Below are positions 26,309 through 33,963 of a stretch of 63,331 nt of DNA, piece after piece. The notes beneath the pieces were generated by a model. It had not been told where the DNA came from. It searched no databases and saw nothing but the letters and a program-made list of their open reading frames with translations. Both the position numbers and the translations under genes were made by a program. The DNA is taken from positions 1-63,331 of the forward strand of contig JAOAGY010000027.1 in the NCBI GenBank assembly GCA_026415505.1. Direction: 5' to 3'. This stretch comes from Chlorobiota bacterium. GTDB taxonomy: Bacteria; Bacteroidota; Ignavibacteria; Kapaibacteriales; NICIL-2. Numbering within the stretch: position 1 is the first letter of the stretch; every line of letters starts with the position of its first letter.

Positions 26309-26940
26309 ACGACTACGACTTTCTGGTTTACACCGACGGCGCATGTATCGGCAATCCAGGTCCGGGCGGGTGGGCAGCGATCATTCGCGACCGGAAAGGA
26401 CATGAGCGCGTCGTCAGCGGCAGTGCTCGCTCGACGACGAACAATCGCATGGAACTACGTGCAGCACTCGAAGCACTACGGCAATTACCGGTAGGCAAAC
26501 AGGTGCGTGTACTCCTCCGTGCCGATTCGCGGCACCTCGTCGATGCAATCACGAAAGGATGGGCTGCTCGGTGGCGACAACAAGGGTGGAAACGCAATCG
26601 TCACGAACGTGCAGAGAACACCGACCTGTGGGCGCAGCTCCTCGACGAACTCGAACGTCGTACTGTCGTGGTCGAATGGACAAAAGCTCACAATGGCGAT
26701 CCGCTCAACGAGCGATGCGATGCAATTGCACGCAACGAAGCCGAACATGCAACCGGGACAGACGAGGGCTACGTTCGCCGACACAAACAACTGCCGCTGG
26801 AGCACCAGCCGCTGGCGATGCATTGCACACGTGCTGCCGATGGCTCGGTGACGATCAGCGTCGAAGGTTCATCGGTGACGATTCCCGCCGCCAGTGTGCC
26901 CGACCTCATTCGTACGCTCAGCGAACTTTCCAGCGGCTGA
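26305..26940 (+). CDS. rnhA: Ribonuclease HI with C-terminal extension
   Basis: The product is 211 residues, about 55 longer than typical bacterial RNase HI. It cleaves RNA in RNA-DNA hybrids. The catalytic set is complete: Asp in VYTDGAC, Glu in TNNRMELRAAL, Asp in LRADSRHLVDAI, and Asp in LNERCDAIARNEA; KAHNG supplies the catalytic-loop His (usually KGHNG). The basic protrusion WAARWRQQGWKRN is kept. Residues ~150-211 add a charged linker and a short beta-rich piece (HCTRAADGSVTISVEG) ending TLSELSSG, which I do not recognise. The start overlaps the redoxin stop (ATGA). Confidence 0.92.
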   Translation: MNDYDFLVYTDGACIGNPGPGGWAAIIRDRKGHERVVSGSARSTTNNRMELRAALEALRQLPVGKQVRVLLRADSRHLVDAITKGWAARWRQQGWKRNRHERAENTDLWAQLLDELERRTVVVEWTKAHNGDPLNERCDAIARNEAEHATGTDEGYVRRHKQLPLEHQPLAMHCTRAADGSVTISVEGSSVTIPAASVPDLIRTLSELSSG

Positions 26941-26941
26941 T

Positions 26942-27685
26942 ATGCGGTGGTTGATGTCAGTGCTCCCTACCTGCGTATTGGCGCAATCGGTGTCGCTGGT
27001 GATGCCCGATACGATGCCTGCTCGTTTGGTCGAATGGAAGACCGTGCCTGCGAATCTGTACGTTGTCACGAGCACCCAGTTGGCGCTGCGACTCAGCGTG
27101 TGGCTCGAAGGACCGGTGTCTCTGTCTGCCCCGTTTACTGAGCATCCAGTGATGGTCGTCGCCGATACTACCGTTCGTTCGCTGGGCGATCTCATCGCTG
27201 AATGTTTCGCCACTGCCGAGCTGTTTCTCCGGCGCAATCAGTTGCCGGCTGGGCGTTATCGCTTGTGCGTTGTCGGTACCGACCCGACCGATTCGTCCCG
27301 CATGCTCACCAAGATAGCCTGCCACTCGTTTGTCGCTGGAGCGCTGCCGTCGGTCGAAGCGGTCGTCCCGCGCAGTGTACTCCGTGCGGATTCTCTCGTC
27401 GCGCTGAGATTTGTCTGGCGTTCAAAAGTTGTCGCCTCGACACCGAGCCACCTGCGTGTGTGCGTTGTCGAGCGGCAGCTTGGACAGAGTGCGTGGCATG
27501 CGCTCATGCTCAATGCTCCTGTGGCAACGTGCGACGGTATCAGCAGCGATGGGCTGCGATGGGAATGCACCGTGAACGGAGCGAAGTTCGAACGCAGCAG
27601 AGCCTACGTATGGGGTGTGTTTGCGCTCGAACGCCAGACGCGCTGGGAACTCGTCTCCGAACCGGTCGAATTCGTCGTCGAGTGA
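26942..27685 (+). CDS. Small secreted TANFOR-like protein
   Basis: The protein has 247 residues and starts at ATG 26942, one base after the RNase H stop, with a short signal peptide (MRWLMSVLPTCVLAQ). The block MVVADTTVRSLGDLI, then LRRNQLPAGRYRLCVVGTDP, a Cys, and ALRFVWRS aligns in order with the N-terminal domain of the giant protein at 7282 (MLDGPDL, GAIPEGDYEFCVSVLD, Cys, IQLQWQP). The C-terminal half resembles one fibronectin-III-like module (HLRVCVVERQLG, AYVWGVFAL). No sorting tail is seen. It may be a stand-alone partner or paralogue of the giant; the similarity was judged by eye. A terminator follows. Confidence 0.55.
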   Translation: MRWLMSVLPTCVLAQSVSLVMPDTMPARLVEWKTVPANLYVVTSTQLALRLSVWLEGPVSLSAPFTEHPVMVVADTTVRSLGDLIAECFATAELFLRRNQLPAGRYRLCVVGTDPTDSSRMLTKIACHSFVAGALPSVEAVVPRSVLRADSLVALRFVWRSKVVASTPSHLRVCVVERQLGQSAWHALMLNAPVATCDGISSDGLRWECTVNGAKFERSRAYVWGVFALERQTRWELVSEPVEFVVE

Positions 27686-27745
27686 CCTTCGCACGGTAAG
27701 TATGCCAGAAACGGTACGGTGCCGTACTTCGAGGTAGAGCATACG

Positions 27746-27774
27746 TTCGGAGCACGATCCACGCTCCGAATTTT
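27746..27774 (+). terminator. Intrinsic terminator after the tal-rnhA operon
   Basis: TTCGGAGC (27746-27753) pairs with GCTCCGAA (27763-27770) across a 9-base loop and is followed by TTTT. The T run is short, so termination may be partial. Confidence 0.6.
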
Positions 27775-27787
27775 CACAAACACCTCC

Positions 27788-27796
27788 TATTTTTGC
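27788..27796 (+). promoter_or_regulatory. -7 promoter element for the DUF4286-paa operon
   Basis: TATTTTTGC matches the Bacteroidota -7 consensus TAnnTTTGC and lies 24 bases before the ATG at 27820, just after a terminator. No good -33 TTTG is seen at 17-22 bases upstream. Confidence 0.55.
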
Positions 27797-27819
27797 ACCG
27801 AATAGTACGACTGTGTCAG

Positions 27820-28158
27820 ATGATCATCTACCAAGTCCTCTGCACCGTACCGCAGGCGATCGAGGAGGAATGGCGGCAGTGGATGATGCGCGAACATATT
27901 CGCGATGTGATGAACACCGAAATGTTCGACAGCGTCCGGATTGCACGTATCCTCAAGCCGGAGTATCCATCGGGGGTGCGATATTGCATCCAGTACTATG
28001 CACCATCGTGGGAGCGGTACGAGCAATATCGCACCGATTTTGCGCCGGTGCTCCAAGCAGCGCACAATGCCAAGTACGGTGGGATGATCGAAATCGAACG
28101 AACTGTGATGGAAACGATCGACTCCGACAACGTCGAACAATCTCTGCAAGCTCCATGA
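27820..28158 (+). CDS. DUF4286 family protein
   Basis: The protein has 112 residues and matches DUF4286 along its length: MIIYQVLCTVPQAIEEEW, WMMREHIRDVMNTEMF, YCIQYYAPSWERYEQY and FAPVLQAAHNAKYGG. The family is a small ferredoxin-like (dimeric alpha-beta barrel-type) fold of unknown function. ATG 27820 is chosen over 27793 because it is the conserved family start and lies at a sensible distance from the promoter element. It is the first gene of the run and overlaps paaB by ATGA, occupying the place where paaA usually stands in paa operons. Confidence 0.8.
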   Translation: MIIYQVLCTVPQAIEEEWRQWMMREHIRDVMNTEMFDSVRIARILKPEYPSGVRYCIQYYAPSWERYEQYRTDFAPVLQAAHNAKYGGMIEIERTVMETIDSDNVEQSLQAP

Positions 28159-28574
28159 GCCGTACTGTTACACTGCAATCGCTCGATCCGCGCGTGAGCC
28201 GACTGGAAATCGCCGCCGAGCAGGAGCCATTCGAAGGCGTCCCCGAAGGTTCGCATTTGCAGACATTCGAGGTGTTTCACCAAGCCAAAAGCGGAGCACG
28301 CCATATCCACGTCGGCAGCATCCATGCACCGAATGCTGAAATGGCGATGGTATTCGCCAAAGAGCAGTATGCACGACGCTCGCAATGTGTCAATCTGTGG
28401 GTCGTCAAAAGCAGCGAGATCATCGCCTTTTCGCCAGACGATGCGGACCTCTTCGCTACGACTCCCGACAAAGATTACCGCGATGCCAGTGGTTACAAGG
28501 TCATGCAAAAAATTCTGGCGTGGAAGCAGCGTCTCCAACAAGAGCAATCCCAATCGCAACAGTCGCAGCCATGA
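28155..28574 (+). CDS. paaB: Phenylacetyl-CoA epoxidase subunit PaaB-like
   Basis: The protein has 139 residues. PaaB is a small structural subunit of the phenylacetyl-CoA 1,2-epoxidase complex in aerobic phenylacetate degradation. Landmarks are HLQTFEVFHQAKSGARHIH, VGSIHAPNAEMAMVFAKEQY, ARRSQCVNLWVVKSSEI and DKDYRDASGYKVM. There are ~30 extra N-terminal residues and a Gln/Ser-rich tail compared with the ~95-residue family core. ATGA overlaps at both ends couple it to DUF4286 and paaC. The catalytic subunit PaaA is not in this window. Confidence 0.88.
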   Translation: MSRTVTLQSLDPRVSRLEIAAEQEPFEGVPEGSHLQTFEVFHQAKSGARHIHVGSIHAPNAEMAMVFAKEQYARRSQCVNLWVVKSSEIIAFSPDDADLFATTPDKDYRDASGYKVMQKILAWKQRLQQEQSQSQQSQP

Positions 28575-29335
28575 TTGAACACCGCCACGCACTCGAAGAC
28601 TTGCTTTTCCGCATGGCTGACGATGCGCTCATTTATGGTCATCGCAACAGCGAGTGGACCGGCTTAGCGCCGATTTTGGAAGAGGACATCGCGTTCTCTT
28701 CGATCGCTCAAGACAAGCTCGGGCATGCATTGGCGCTTTACCGGATGCTCGCCGATATGGGACATGCCCAGCCCGATACACTCGCATTCACCCGCAATGA
28801 GCGAGAGTTCCGCTGCTGCCAGCTCGTCGAGTTACCGACGCAGGATTACGCCGTCGCACTCATGCGACATGCGTTGTTCGATATCGCCGAGCAGATTCGC
28901 TACGAGATGCTCGAATCAAGCGCGTTCCGTCCGCTGGCTGAGCTTGCACGGAAAGTTCGCGGTGAGATCAAGTATCACGTTTTTCACGCCACTTCGTGGC
29001 TGCGGATGCTGGGTTCGAATGGAACCGATGAAAGTCGCGCCAGAATGCAAGCTGCGCTCGATATGCTCTTTCCCTATGCACTGGGCATATTCGAGCCGAG
29101 TCGTTACGACGAAGAATTGTCCACGAGCGGCATTTTTCCCGGCGAAGCCGAGTTGCAGCACCGATGGCTCGATGAGATCGTTCCAGTGTTGGAAAATTCC
29201 GGCTACCGTGTCCCATCGTTGGACGCAGTCGAACCGGTCTATGGTGGTCGCTCTGGTTACCACAGCGAACATCTCGGACCGTTGCTCGACGAGATGACCG
29301 CCGTGTTTCGCCTCGATCCCGACGCTGAATGGTGA
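28571..29335 (+). CDS. paaC: Phenylacetyl-CoA epoxidase subunit PaaC
   Basis: The 254-residue, mostly helical, ferritin-like protein belongs to the PaaC family, the structural partner of PaaA in the epoxidase. Landmarks are DDALIYGHRNSEWTGLAP, EEDIAFSSIAQDKLGHA, FRCCQLVELPTQDYAVALM, KVRGEIKYHVFHATSWLRML and the C-terminal YGGRSGYHSEHLGPLLDEM. The last is a characteristic PaaC ending. Length is normal. ATGA overlap with paaB and a short overlap with paaD indicate one transcript and coupled translation. Confidence 0.93.
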   Translation: MIEHRHALEDLLFRMADDALIYGHRNSEWTGLAPILEEDIAFSSIAQDKLGHALALYRMLADMGHAQPDTLAFTRNEREFRCCQLVELPTQDYAVALMRHALFDIAEQIRYEMLESSAFRPLAELARKVRGEIKYHVFHATSWLRMLGSNGTDESRARMQAALDMLFPYALGIFEPSRYDEELSTSGIFPGEAELQHRWLDEIVPVLENSGYRVPSLDAVEPVYGGRSGYHSEHLGPLLDEMTAVFRLDPDAEW

Positions 29336-29832
29336 CGATGAGCACAGCCACGCTGACAACCGACGACGTTCTTGCCGCATTGGCACAGGTACACGATCCC
29401 GAACTGCCGATGCTTTCGATTGTGGACATGGGAATCGTGACAAGTGTCGAGATTGCTCCTGATAGCATCTCGGTTGCTATTACGCCGACGTTCGTCGGGT
29501 GTCCAGCGCTTACAATGATCGAACGTGCTGTGCGCGAGACGCTCCAGCAGTTTCCCGTCGAGCGCGTCGAAGTACGGGTGGACTATTCGACGCCGTGGAC
29601 GACCAATCGTATGACCGAGCGAGGGCGACAAGCATTGGCTGAACACGGATTGGCGCCACCGCCACGATTCGAGGGAGACTTCGAGCCTGCAATTCTGCTC
29701 AATGCGCAATGCCCCTACTGCGGCAGCACCAATACCCACCTACGCTCTCCGTTCGGTGCGGCGCTGTGTCGCGCGGTGTACTACTGCAACGACTGCCGGC
29801 AAGCATTCGAACAATTCAAGCCGGTCGGATAG
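29329..29832 (+). CDS. paaD: Phenylacetate pathway iron-sulfur assembly-type protein PaaD
   Basis: The protein has 167 residues. The N-terminal ~95 residues form a MIP18/DUF59-type domain (VHDPELPMLSIVDMGIV, TFVGCPALTMIE, RVDYSTPWTTNRMTERGR). The C-terminus is a zinc-ribbon (CPYCGS and CNDC). PaaD is thought to help mature the epoxidase metal centre or its reductase. ATG 29329 overlaps the paaC stop; ATG 29338 is an alternative three codons later. The reductase paaE and the rest of the pathway are not seen nearby. Confidence 0.92.
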   Translation: MVTMSTATLTTDDVLAALAQVHDPELPMLSIVDMGIVTSVEIAPDSISVAITPTFVGCPALTMIERAVRETLQQFPVERVEVRVDYSTPWTTNRMTERGRQALAEHGLAPPPRFEGDFEPAILLNAQCPYCGSTNTHLRSPFGAALCRAVYYCNDCRQAFEQFKPVG

Positions 29833-29836
29833 ACTC

Positions 29837-30523
29837 ATGTACCATCCCATCCCACAATCGGTCATCGAAACAACCGATGGCGGAACGTTTCCCATCGGCA
29901 CGATCTACTGCATCGGTCGGAACTACGCCGATCATGCTCGTGAAATGAATGCAACAGTCCCCGACGAACCGATTGTTTTCATCAAACCACCGAGCGCGTA
30001 CCTTCCCGATGGAGGAACGATCGTCGCACCAGCACCGGGGCATACACTGCACCACGAAGTCGAAATCGTCGCGGCAATCGGGGAACGACTGCATCGAGCC
30101 ACGCTCGACGATGCCCGCAAGGCAATTGTCGGGTATGCCGTCGGCATTGACGTCACACTGCGGGACGTTCAGCAGCGCGCCAAAGAACGTGGCTTGCCGT
30201 GGGCGACGGCGAAAGCATTCGCGACAAGTGCGCCGATCTCGCGCATCGTTCCCGCTCCGATGGTCGAATCGCTCGATCGGCTCGCATTCGGTCTCGCCGT
30301 CAATGGCGTTGTGCGTCAAACGGGTTTCGCTGGCGATATGATCTGGTCGGTGCCGGAGTTGGTCGCGTATCTGTCGCGGTGGTTTATTCTCCAGCCGGGC
30401 GATGTCGTGTTCACCGGAACTCCCGATGGTGTCGGTCCGCTCGCCGACGGGGATCGTGTTCGCGCGTGGCTCGGTGAATATGTTGCCCTCGATGTTGCTG
30501 TGCACGTTCCGCCTGCTCGGTGA
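29837..30523 (+). CDS. Fumarylacetoacetate hydrolase family protein
   Basis: The product is 228 residues, the length of the compact FAH-fold hydrolases/decarboxylases (acylpyruvase, HpcE-like). Landmarks are IYCIGRNYADHAREM, PIVFIKPPSAYL, the metal-binding Glu pair in HHEVEIVAAIG, Asp in GIDVTLRDVQ, GLPWATAKAFATSAPIS and GDVVFTGTPDGVGPL. It probably cleaves a C-C bond in a beta-diketo or keto-acid intermediate. It sits four bases after paaD, so an aromatic-catabolism role fits, but the substrate cannot be read from sequence. ATG 29837 is the first codon of the conserved part. Confidence 0.88.
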   Translation: MYHPIPQSVIETTDGGTFPIGTIYCIGRNYADHAREMNATVPDEPIVFIKPPSAYLPDGGTIVAPAPGHTLHHEVEIVAAIGERLHRATLDDARKAIVGYAVGIDVTLRDVQQRAKERGLPWATAKAFATSAPISRIVPAPMVESLDRLAFGLAVNGVVRQTGFAGDMIWSVPELVAYLSRWFILQPGDVVFTGTPDGVGPLADGDRVRAWLGEYVALDVAVHVPPAR

Positions 30524-31269
30524 TGGTGTACTTCATTTCCGACGTGCACTTGGGTTATGGGGAACGAGACGACTCGCGCCGCCGCGAGCGACTGCTCGTC
30601 GAGTTCCTCGATACGGTCGCTCCCACAGCCGAAACGCTCTTCATCGTCGGAGATTTGTTCGATTACTGGTTCGACTATCGCAGCGTCGTTCCTCGCGAGT
30701 TTTTCCGGACACTGGCGGCACTCGATCGGCTGCGTAGCAGTGGAACACGCATCGAGTACGTCGTCGGCAATCACGATTTCGGTCATCGGGATTTTTTCGA
30801 CCGCGAGCTGGGCATCACTGTTTTGTGGAACGACATCGAGCGTACGATCGGCGACAAACGGTTCTATATCGCGCACGGCGATGGAAAAGTTGCCGGCGAT
30901 TGGGGATACCTCGTGCTGCGTGCGATTCTTCGGAGTCGTTTGGCGAATGCACTCTATCGCTGGATACATCCCGACATCGGCATTGCACTCGCATCGGCAT
31001 CGTCGCACACGAGCCGCCGCTATACCGATTCACGCGAGTATGGCTCGACGGATAGCCTGGCAGAATTCGCTCGCCGTAAAATCTGCGATGAAGGCTTCGA
31101 TGTCGTCGTCATGGGACACCGCCACCAAGCAGCAGTGATGGAGTTCGGCGACGGCGATCGTTGTGGAACATACGTCAATCTCGGTGATTGGCTCAGCCAG
31201 CCGCTCGTCGGGTGCTTCGACGGTGAGCGTATCACACTGGAGCGGGTCGAATCGCTCATTCGGCGGTAG
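30523..31269 (+). CDS. lpxH: UDP-2,3-diacylglucosamine diphosphatase LpxH-like
   Basis: The protein has 248 residues of the metallophosphoesterase fold. It removes UMP from UDP-2,3-diacylglucosamine in lipid A synthesis at the inner membrane. Metal-binding motifs are FISDVHLG, GDLFDYWFDY, VVGNHDF, IAHGDG and MGHRHQA. The YWF motif and length favour LpxH over other phosphoesterases. ATG 30523 overlaps the previous stop as TGATG; the preceding GTG at 30520 would add one residue. Its presence confirms a lipid A-type outer membrane. It is probably the last gene of the run that begins at 27820. Confidence 0.88.
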   Translation: MVYFISDVHLGYGERDDSRRRERLLVEFLDTVAPTAETLFIVGDLFDYWFDYRSVVPREFFRTLAALDRLRSSGTRIEYVVGNHDFGHRDFFDRELGITVLWNDIERTIGDKRFYIAHGDGKVAGDWGYLVLRAILRSRLANALYRWIHPDIGIALASASSHTSRRYTDSREYGSTDSLAEFARRKICDEGFDVVVMGHRHQAAVMEFGDGDRCGTYVNLGDWLSQPLVGCFDGERITLERVESLIRR

Positions 31270-31327
31270 CGTCGCTTCCGGTGCTGTGTGTTGTAGCTGC
31301 ACACAAGATTCGCTGAAACCAACGCCG

Positions 31328-31336
31328 TATTTTTGC
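31328..31336 (+). promoter_or_regulatory. -7 promoter element for the thiolase operon
   Basis: TATTTTTGC matches TAnnTTTGC, 32 bases before the thiolase ATG and inside the only 99-base gap in this stretch. A weak -33 candidate (ATTCG) ends 16 bases upstream. Confidence 0.5.
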
Positions 31337-31368
31337 CGCACACGCTCACCAATCGCGAGGTTTTCCCA

Positions 31369-32547
31369 ATGCCTTCGACCGTCATACTGTCGGCAGCGCG
31401 AACACCCATCGGTGCGTTCATGGGGTCGCTGTCGTCGCTGTCGGCACCGGAGCTCGGTGCAATCGCCATCGAAGCAGCACTCCGCCGTGCGGAAGTGGCT
31501 CCCGAACAAGTCGGCGAAGTCATCATGGGCAATGTGCTCACCGCCGGCGTCGGGCAAGCGCCCGCACGCCAAGCGGCGCTCAAAGCGGGATTGCCGAAAA
31601 CGACTCCGTGCACGACGATCAACAAGGTCTGCGGCAGCGGACTCAAAGCCGTCATGCTCGCCGACCAAGCGATTCGCTGCGGCGATGCCGAGGTCATCGT
31701 TGCCGGTGGGCAAGAGTCCATGAGCAATGCACCGTACCTGCTGCCGAAAGGACGGACGGGCTATCGCTACGGTCACGGCGAGGTGCTCGACTCGATGCTG
31801 CTCGACGGTCTGACCGATGCCTACGAGCCGCAACCGATGGGCGTCTTTGCCGATCGCTGTGCAGTCGAGTGCAATATCTCGCGTGCAGAGCAAGACGAAT
31901 ACGCCATCGAAAGCTATCGGCGCGCGCTTCGTGCGCAAGAAGAAGGACTTTTCGCCGACGAGATCGTGCCCGTTACGGTCAGGTCCGGCAAGTCCGAAAC
32001 GGTTGTCTCGCTCGACGAAGAACCGCAAAAAGTCAAGTTCGAGAAAATACCCCAGCTCAAGCCGGTTTTCACCAAAGATGGCAGCGTTACTGCTGCCAAT
32101 GCCAGCTCGATCGACGACGGTGCGGCGGCGCTCGTTCTCGCCAGCGATGAATGGGCGCTGACGCACGGCAAAGTCGCTATAGCGCGCATTGTCGCTCAGG
32201 CAATGTATGCACACGATCCGGCTGAATTCAACACCGCTCCGATCTACAGCATCGAGCGGCTTCTGGCGAAAGCCGGCATGACGATCGACGATATCGACCT
32301 TTTCGAAATCAACGAAGCATTCGCCGTGACGGCACTGGCTGCGAAAAAGCAGCTCGGCATCCCGCTCGAGAAGCTGAACGTGCACGGAGGCGCCGTCGCG
32401 CTCGGTCATCCGATCGGTGCCAGCGGTGCACGAATCCTGACGACGCTCCTCTATGCTCTCCGCCGCTACGGAAAACGCTACGGCGTCGCAGCGCTCTGCA
32501 TCGGCGGCGGCGAAGCGACTGCCGTTCTCGTCGAAATGCTCGACTAA
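31369..32547 (+). CDS. Acetyl-CoA acetyltransferase (thiolase)
   Basis: The protein has 392 residues, standard for biosynthetic/degradative thiolases that condense two acetyl-CoA or cleave acetoacetyl-CoA. Landmarks are ILSAARTPIGAFMG, the nucleophilic Cys in TTINKVCGSGLKAVMLA, GGQESMSNAPYLLP, NEAFAVTALA, GGAVALGHPIGASGARI and the second Cys in LCIGGGEA. ATG 31369 gives the family start; upstream codons fall in the promoter. A 3-hydroxybutyryl-CoA dehydrogenase lies at 57404, so a C4 acyl-CoA route may exist. It is followed 18 bases later by isocitrate dehydrogenase. Confidence 0.93.
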   Translation: MPSTVILSAARTPIGAFMGSLSSLSAPELGAIAIEAALRRAEVAPEQVGEVIMGNVLTAGVGQAPARQAALKAGLPKTTPCTTINKVCGSGLKAVMLADQAIRCGDAEVIVAGGQESMSNAPYLLPKGRTGYRYGHGEVLDSMLLDGLTDAYEPQPMGVFADRCAVECNISRAEQDEYAIESYRRALRAQEEGLFADEIVPVTVRSGKSETVVSLDEEPQKVKFEKIPQLKPVFTKDGSVTAANASSIDDGAAALVLASDEWALTHGKVAIARIVAQAMYAHDPAEFNTAPIYSIERLLAKAGMTIDDIDLFEINEAFAVTALAAKKQLGIPLEKLNVHGGAVALGHPIGASGARILTTLLYALRRYGKRYGVAALCIGGGEATAVLVEMLD

Positions 32548-32565
32548 CGAAACCCTACGTGCCCG

Positions 32566-33963
32566 ATGAATTCGACTCGTCGTGTTACGCTCATTCGCGG
32601 TGACGGCATCGGTCCGGAAATCACCGATGCGGTCGTCCGCATTTTCGATGCCGCGCGTGTCCCCATCGAATGGGAAGAAGCTGCTGCTGGGTTGGCGTGT
32701 TACCACGAGCACGGTACGCCGCTACCGCAAGCGACGCTCGATTCGATACTCCGCAACAGAGTTGCGCTCAAAGGTCCGACGACCACACCCGTCGGCGAAG
32801 GATTCAAAAGCGTCAACGTCACCATTCGTAAGGCGCTCGATCTGTTCGCGAACGTTCGTCCGACCAAGTCGCTGCCCGGCATCGTCACACGCTTCGGGAA
32901 TGTGGACATCATCGTCGTGCGGGAGAACATCGAGGACACCTACGGTGCGATCGAACATCGTCAAACGCCCGACGTTGTGCAAACGCTCCGCATCATCACG
33001 CGGCAGGGCAGCACGCTCGTGCACCGTTATGCGTTCGAGATGGCGCGCCAGCTCGGTCGGCGACGTGTGACGTGTGTGCACAAAGCCAACATCCACAAAC
33101 ACAGCGACGGCTTGTTTTTGGAATGCTTCCGTGCGGTCGCCAGCGAGTATCCCGACATCGTCGCCGACGATCTCATCGTGGACAATGCGTGTATGCAGCT
33201 CGTCGTGCGACCGGAAACCTTCGATGTCCTGGTCCTGCCGAATCTGTTCGGCGACATCGTCAGCGACTTGTGCGCCGGTTTGGTCGGCGGACTCGGTGTG
33301 GCGCCGGGCGGCAATATCGGTCGGCATCATGCGGTATTCGAGGCAGTTCACGGCTCGGCACCCGACATCGCCGGCAAGGGCATCGCCAATCCGACAGCGC
33401 TGCTGCTGTCGGCGCTGCAGATGCTCGATCATCTTGGTATGAGCGATTATGCCCGACGAATCGAGCAAGCGCTCTACGCGACGCTGAAAGCGGACATCCG
33501 CACGCGCGACGTCGGCGGAACAGCCACGACGCAGCAGTTCACCGATGCGATCGTTGCACGTCTGGACGATTCGCCGCACCAGACGCAGCCCAAGCATCGG
33601 AGCACGATCACCGTCGGCGAACCACCGCCACCGACCTCATCGGCGATATGGTCGCTTGTCGGTGCCGATGTGTTCGTCGAGTGGAACGATCTGGACCGAC
33701 TTCCGGCAATGCCGGAGCAGGTCGGTCCTCTTGCGCTTCGCATGATGTCCAATCGTGGCACGAAAGTGTATCCGCCGCCGGTGCCACCGATCACGATGGT
33801 CAATTGGTATCGCTGCCGCTATCTGGCGGAATCGCCGATCGCGACCGCCGACGTCCACGCGTTGCTGGAAGAACTCGAACGCCACGGCATTCGGTGGATG
33901 CAGGTCGAGCTTCTCTGCACCGACGGCGAGACCCCCATGTTTTCCAAAGCACAAGGTGAATGA
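32566..33963 (+). CDS. icd: Isocitrate dehydrogenase, Thermus-type with C-terminal extension
   Basis: The protein has 465 residues. It oxidatively decarboxylates isocitrate in the TCA cycle. The first ~335 residues are the beta-decarboxylating dehydrogenase core: TLIRGDGIGPEITDAV, the substrate-binding Ser in GEGFKSVNVTIRKALDLF, FANVRPTKSLPG, VRENIEDTYGAIEH, HKANIHKHSDGLF, LPNLFGDIVSDLCAG and EAVHGSAPDIAGKGIANP. The remaining ~130 residues (SAIWSLVGADVFVEWND, GTKVYPP, RWMQVELLC) match the extra domain found in Thermus- and Rickettsia-type enzymes. Cofactor preference was not determined. The stop overlaps the next gene (ATGATGA). Confidence 0.9.
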   Translation: MNSTRRVTLIRGDGIGPEITDAVVRIFDAARVPIEWEEAAAGLACYHEHGTPLPQATLDSILRNRVALKGPTTTPVGEGFKSVNVTIRKALDLFANVRPTKSLPGIVTRFGNVDIIVVRENIEDTYGAIEHRQTPDVVQTLRIITRQGSTLVHRYAFEMARQLGRRRVTCVHKANIHKHSDGLFLECFRAVASEYPDIVADDLIVDNACMQLVVRPETFDVLVLPNLFGDIVSDLCAGLVGGLGVAPGGNIGRHHAVFEAVHGSAPDIAGKGIANPTALLLSALQMLDHLGMSDYARRIEQALYATLKADIRTRDVGGTATTQQFTDAIVARLDDSPHQTQPKHRSTITVGEPPPPTSSAIWSLVGADVFVEWNDLDRLPAMPEQVGPLALRMMSNRGTKVYPPPVPPITMVNWYRCRYLAESPIATADVHALLEELERHGIRWMQVELLCTDGETPMFSKAQGE

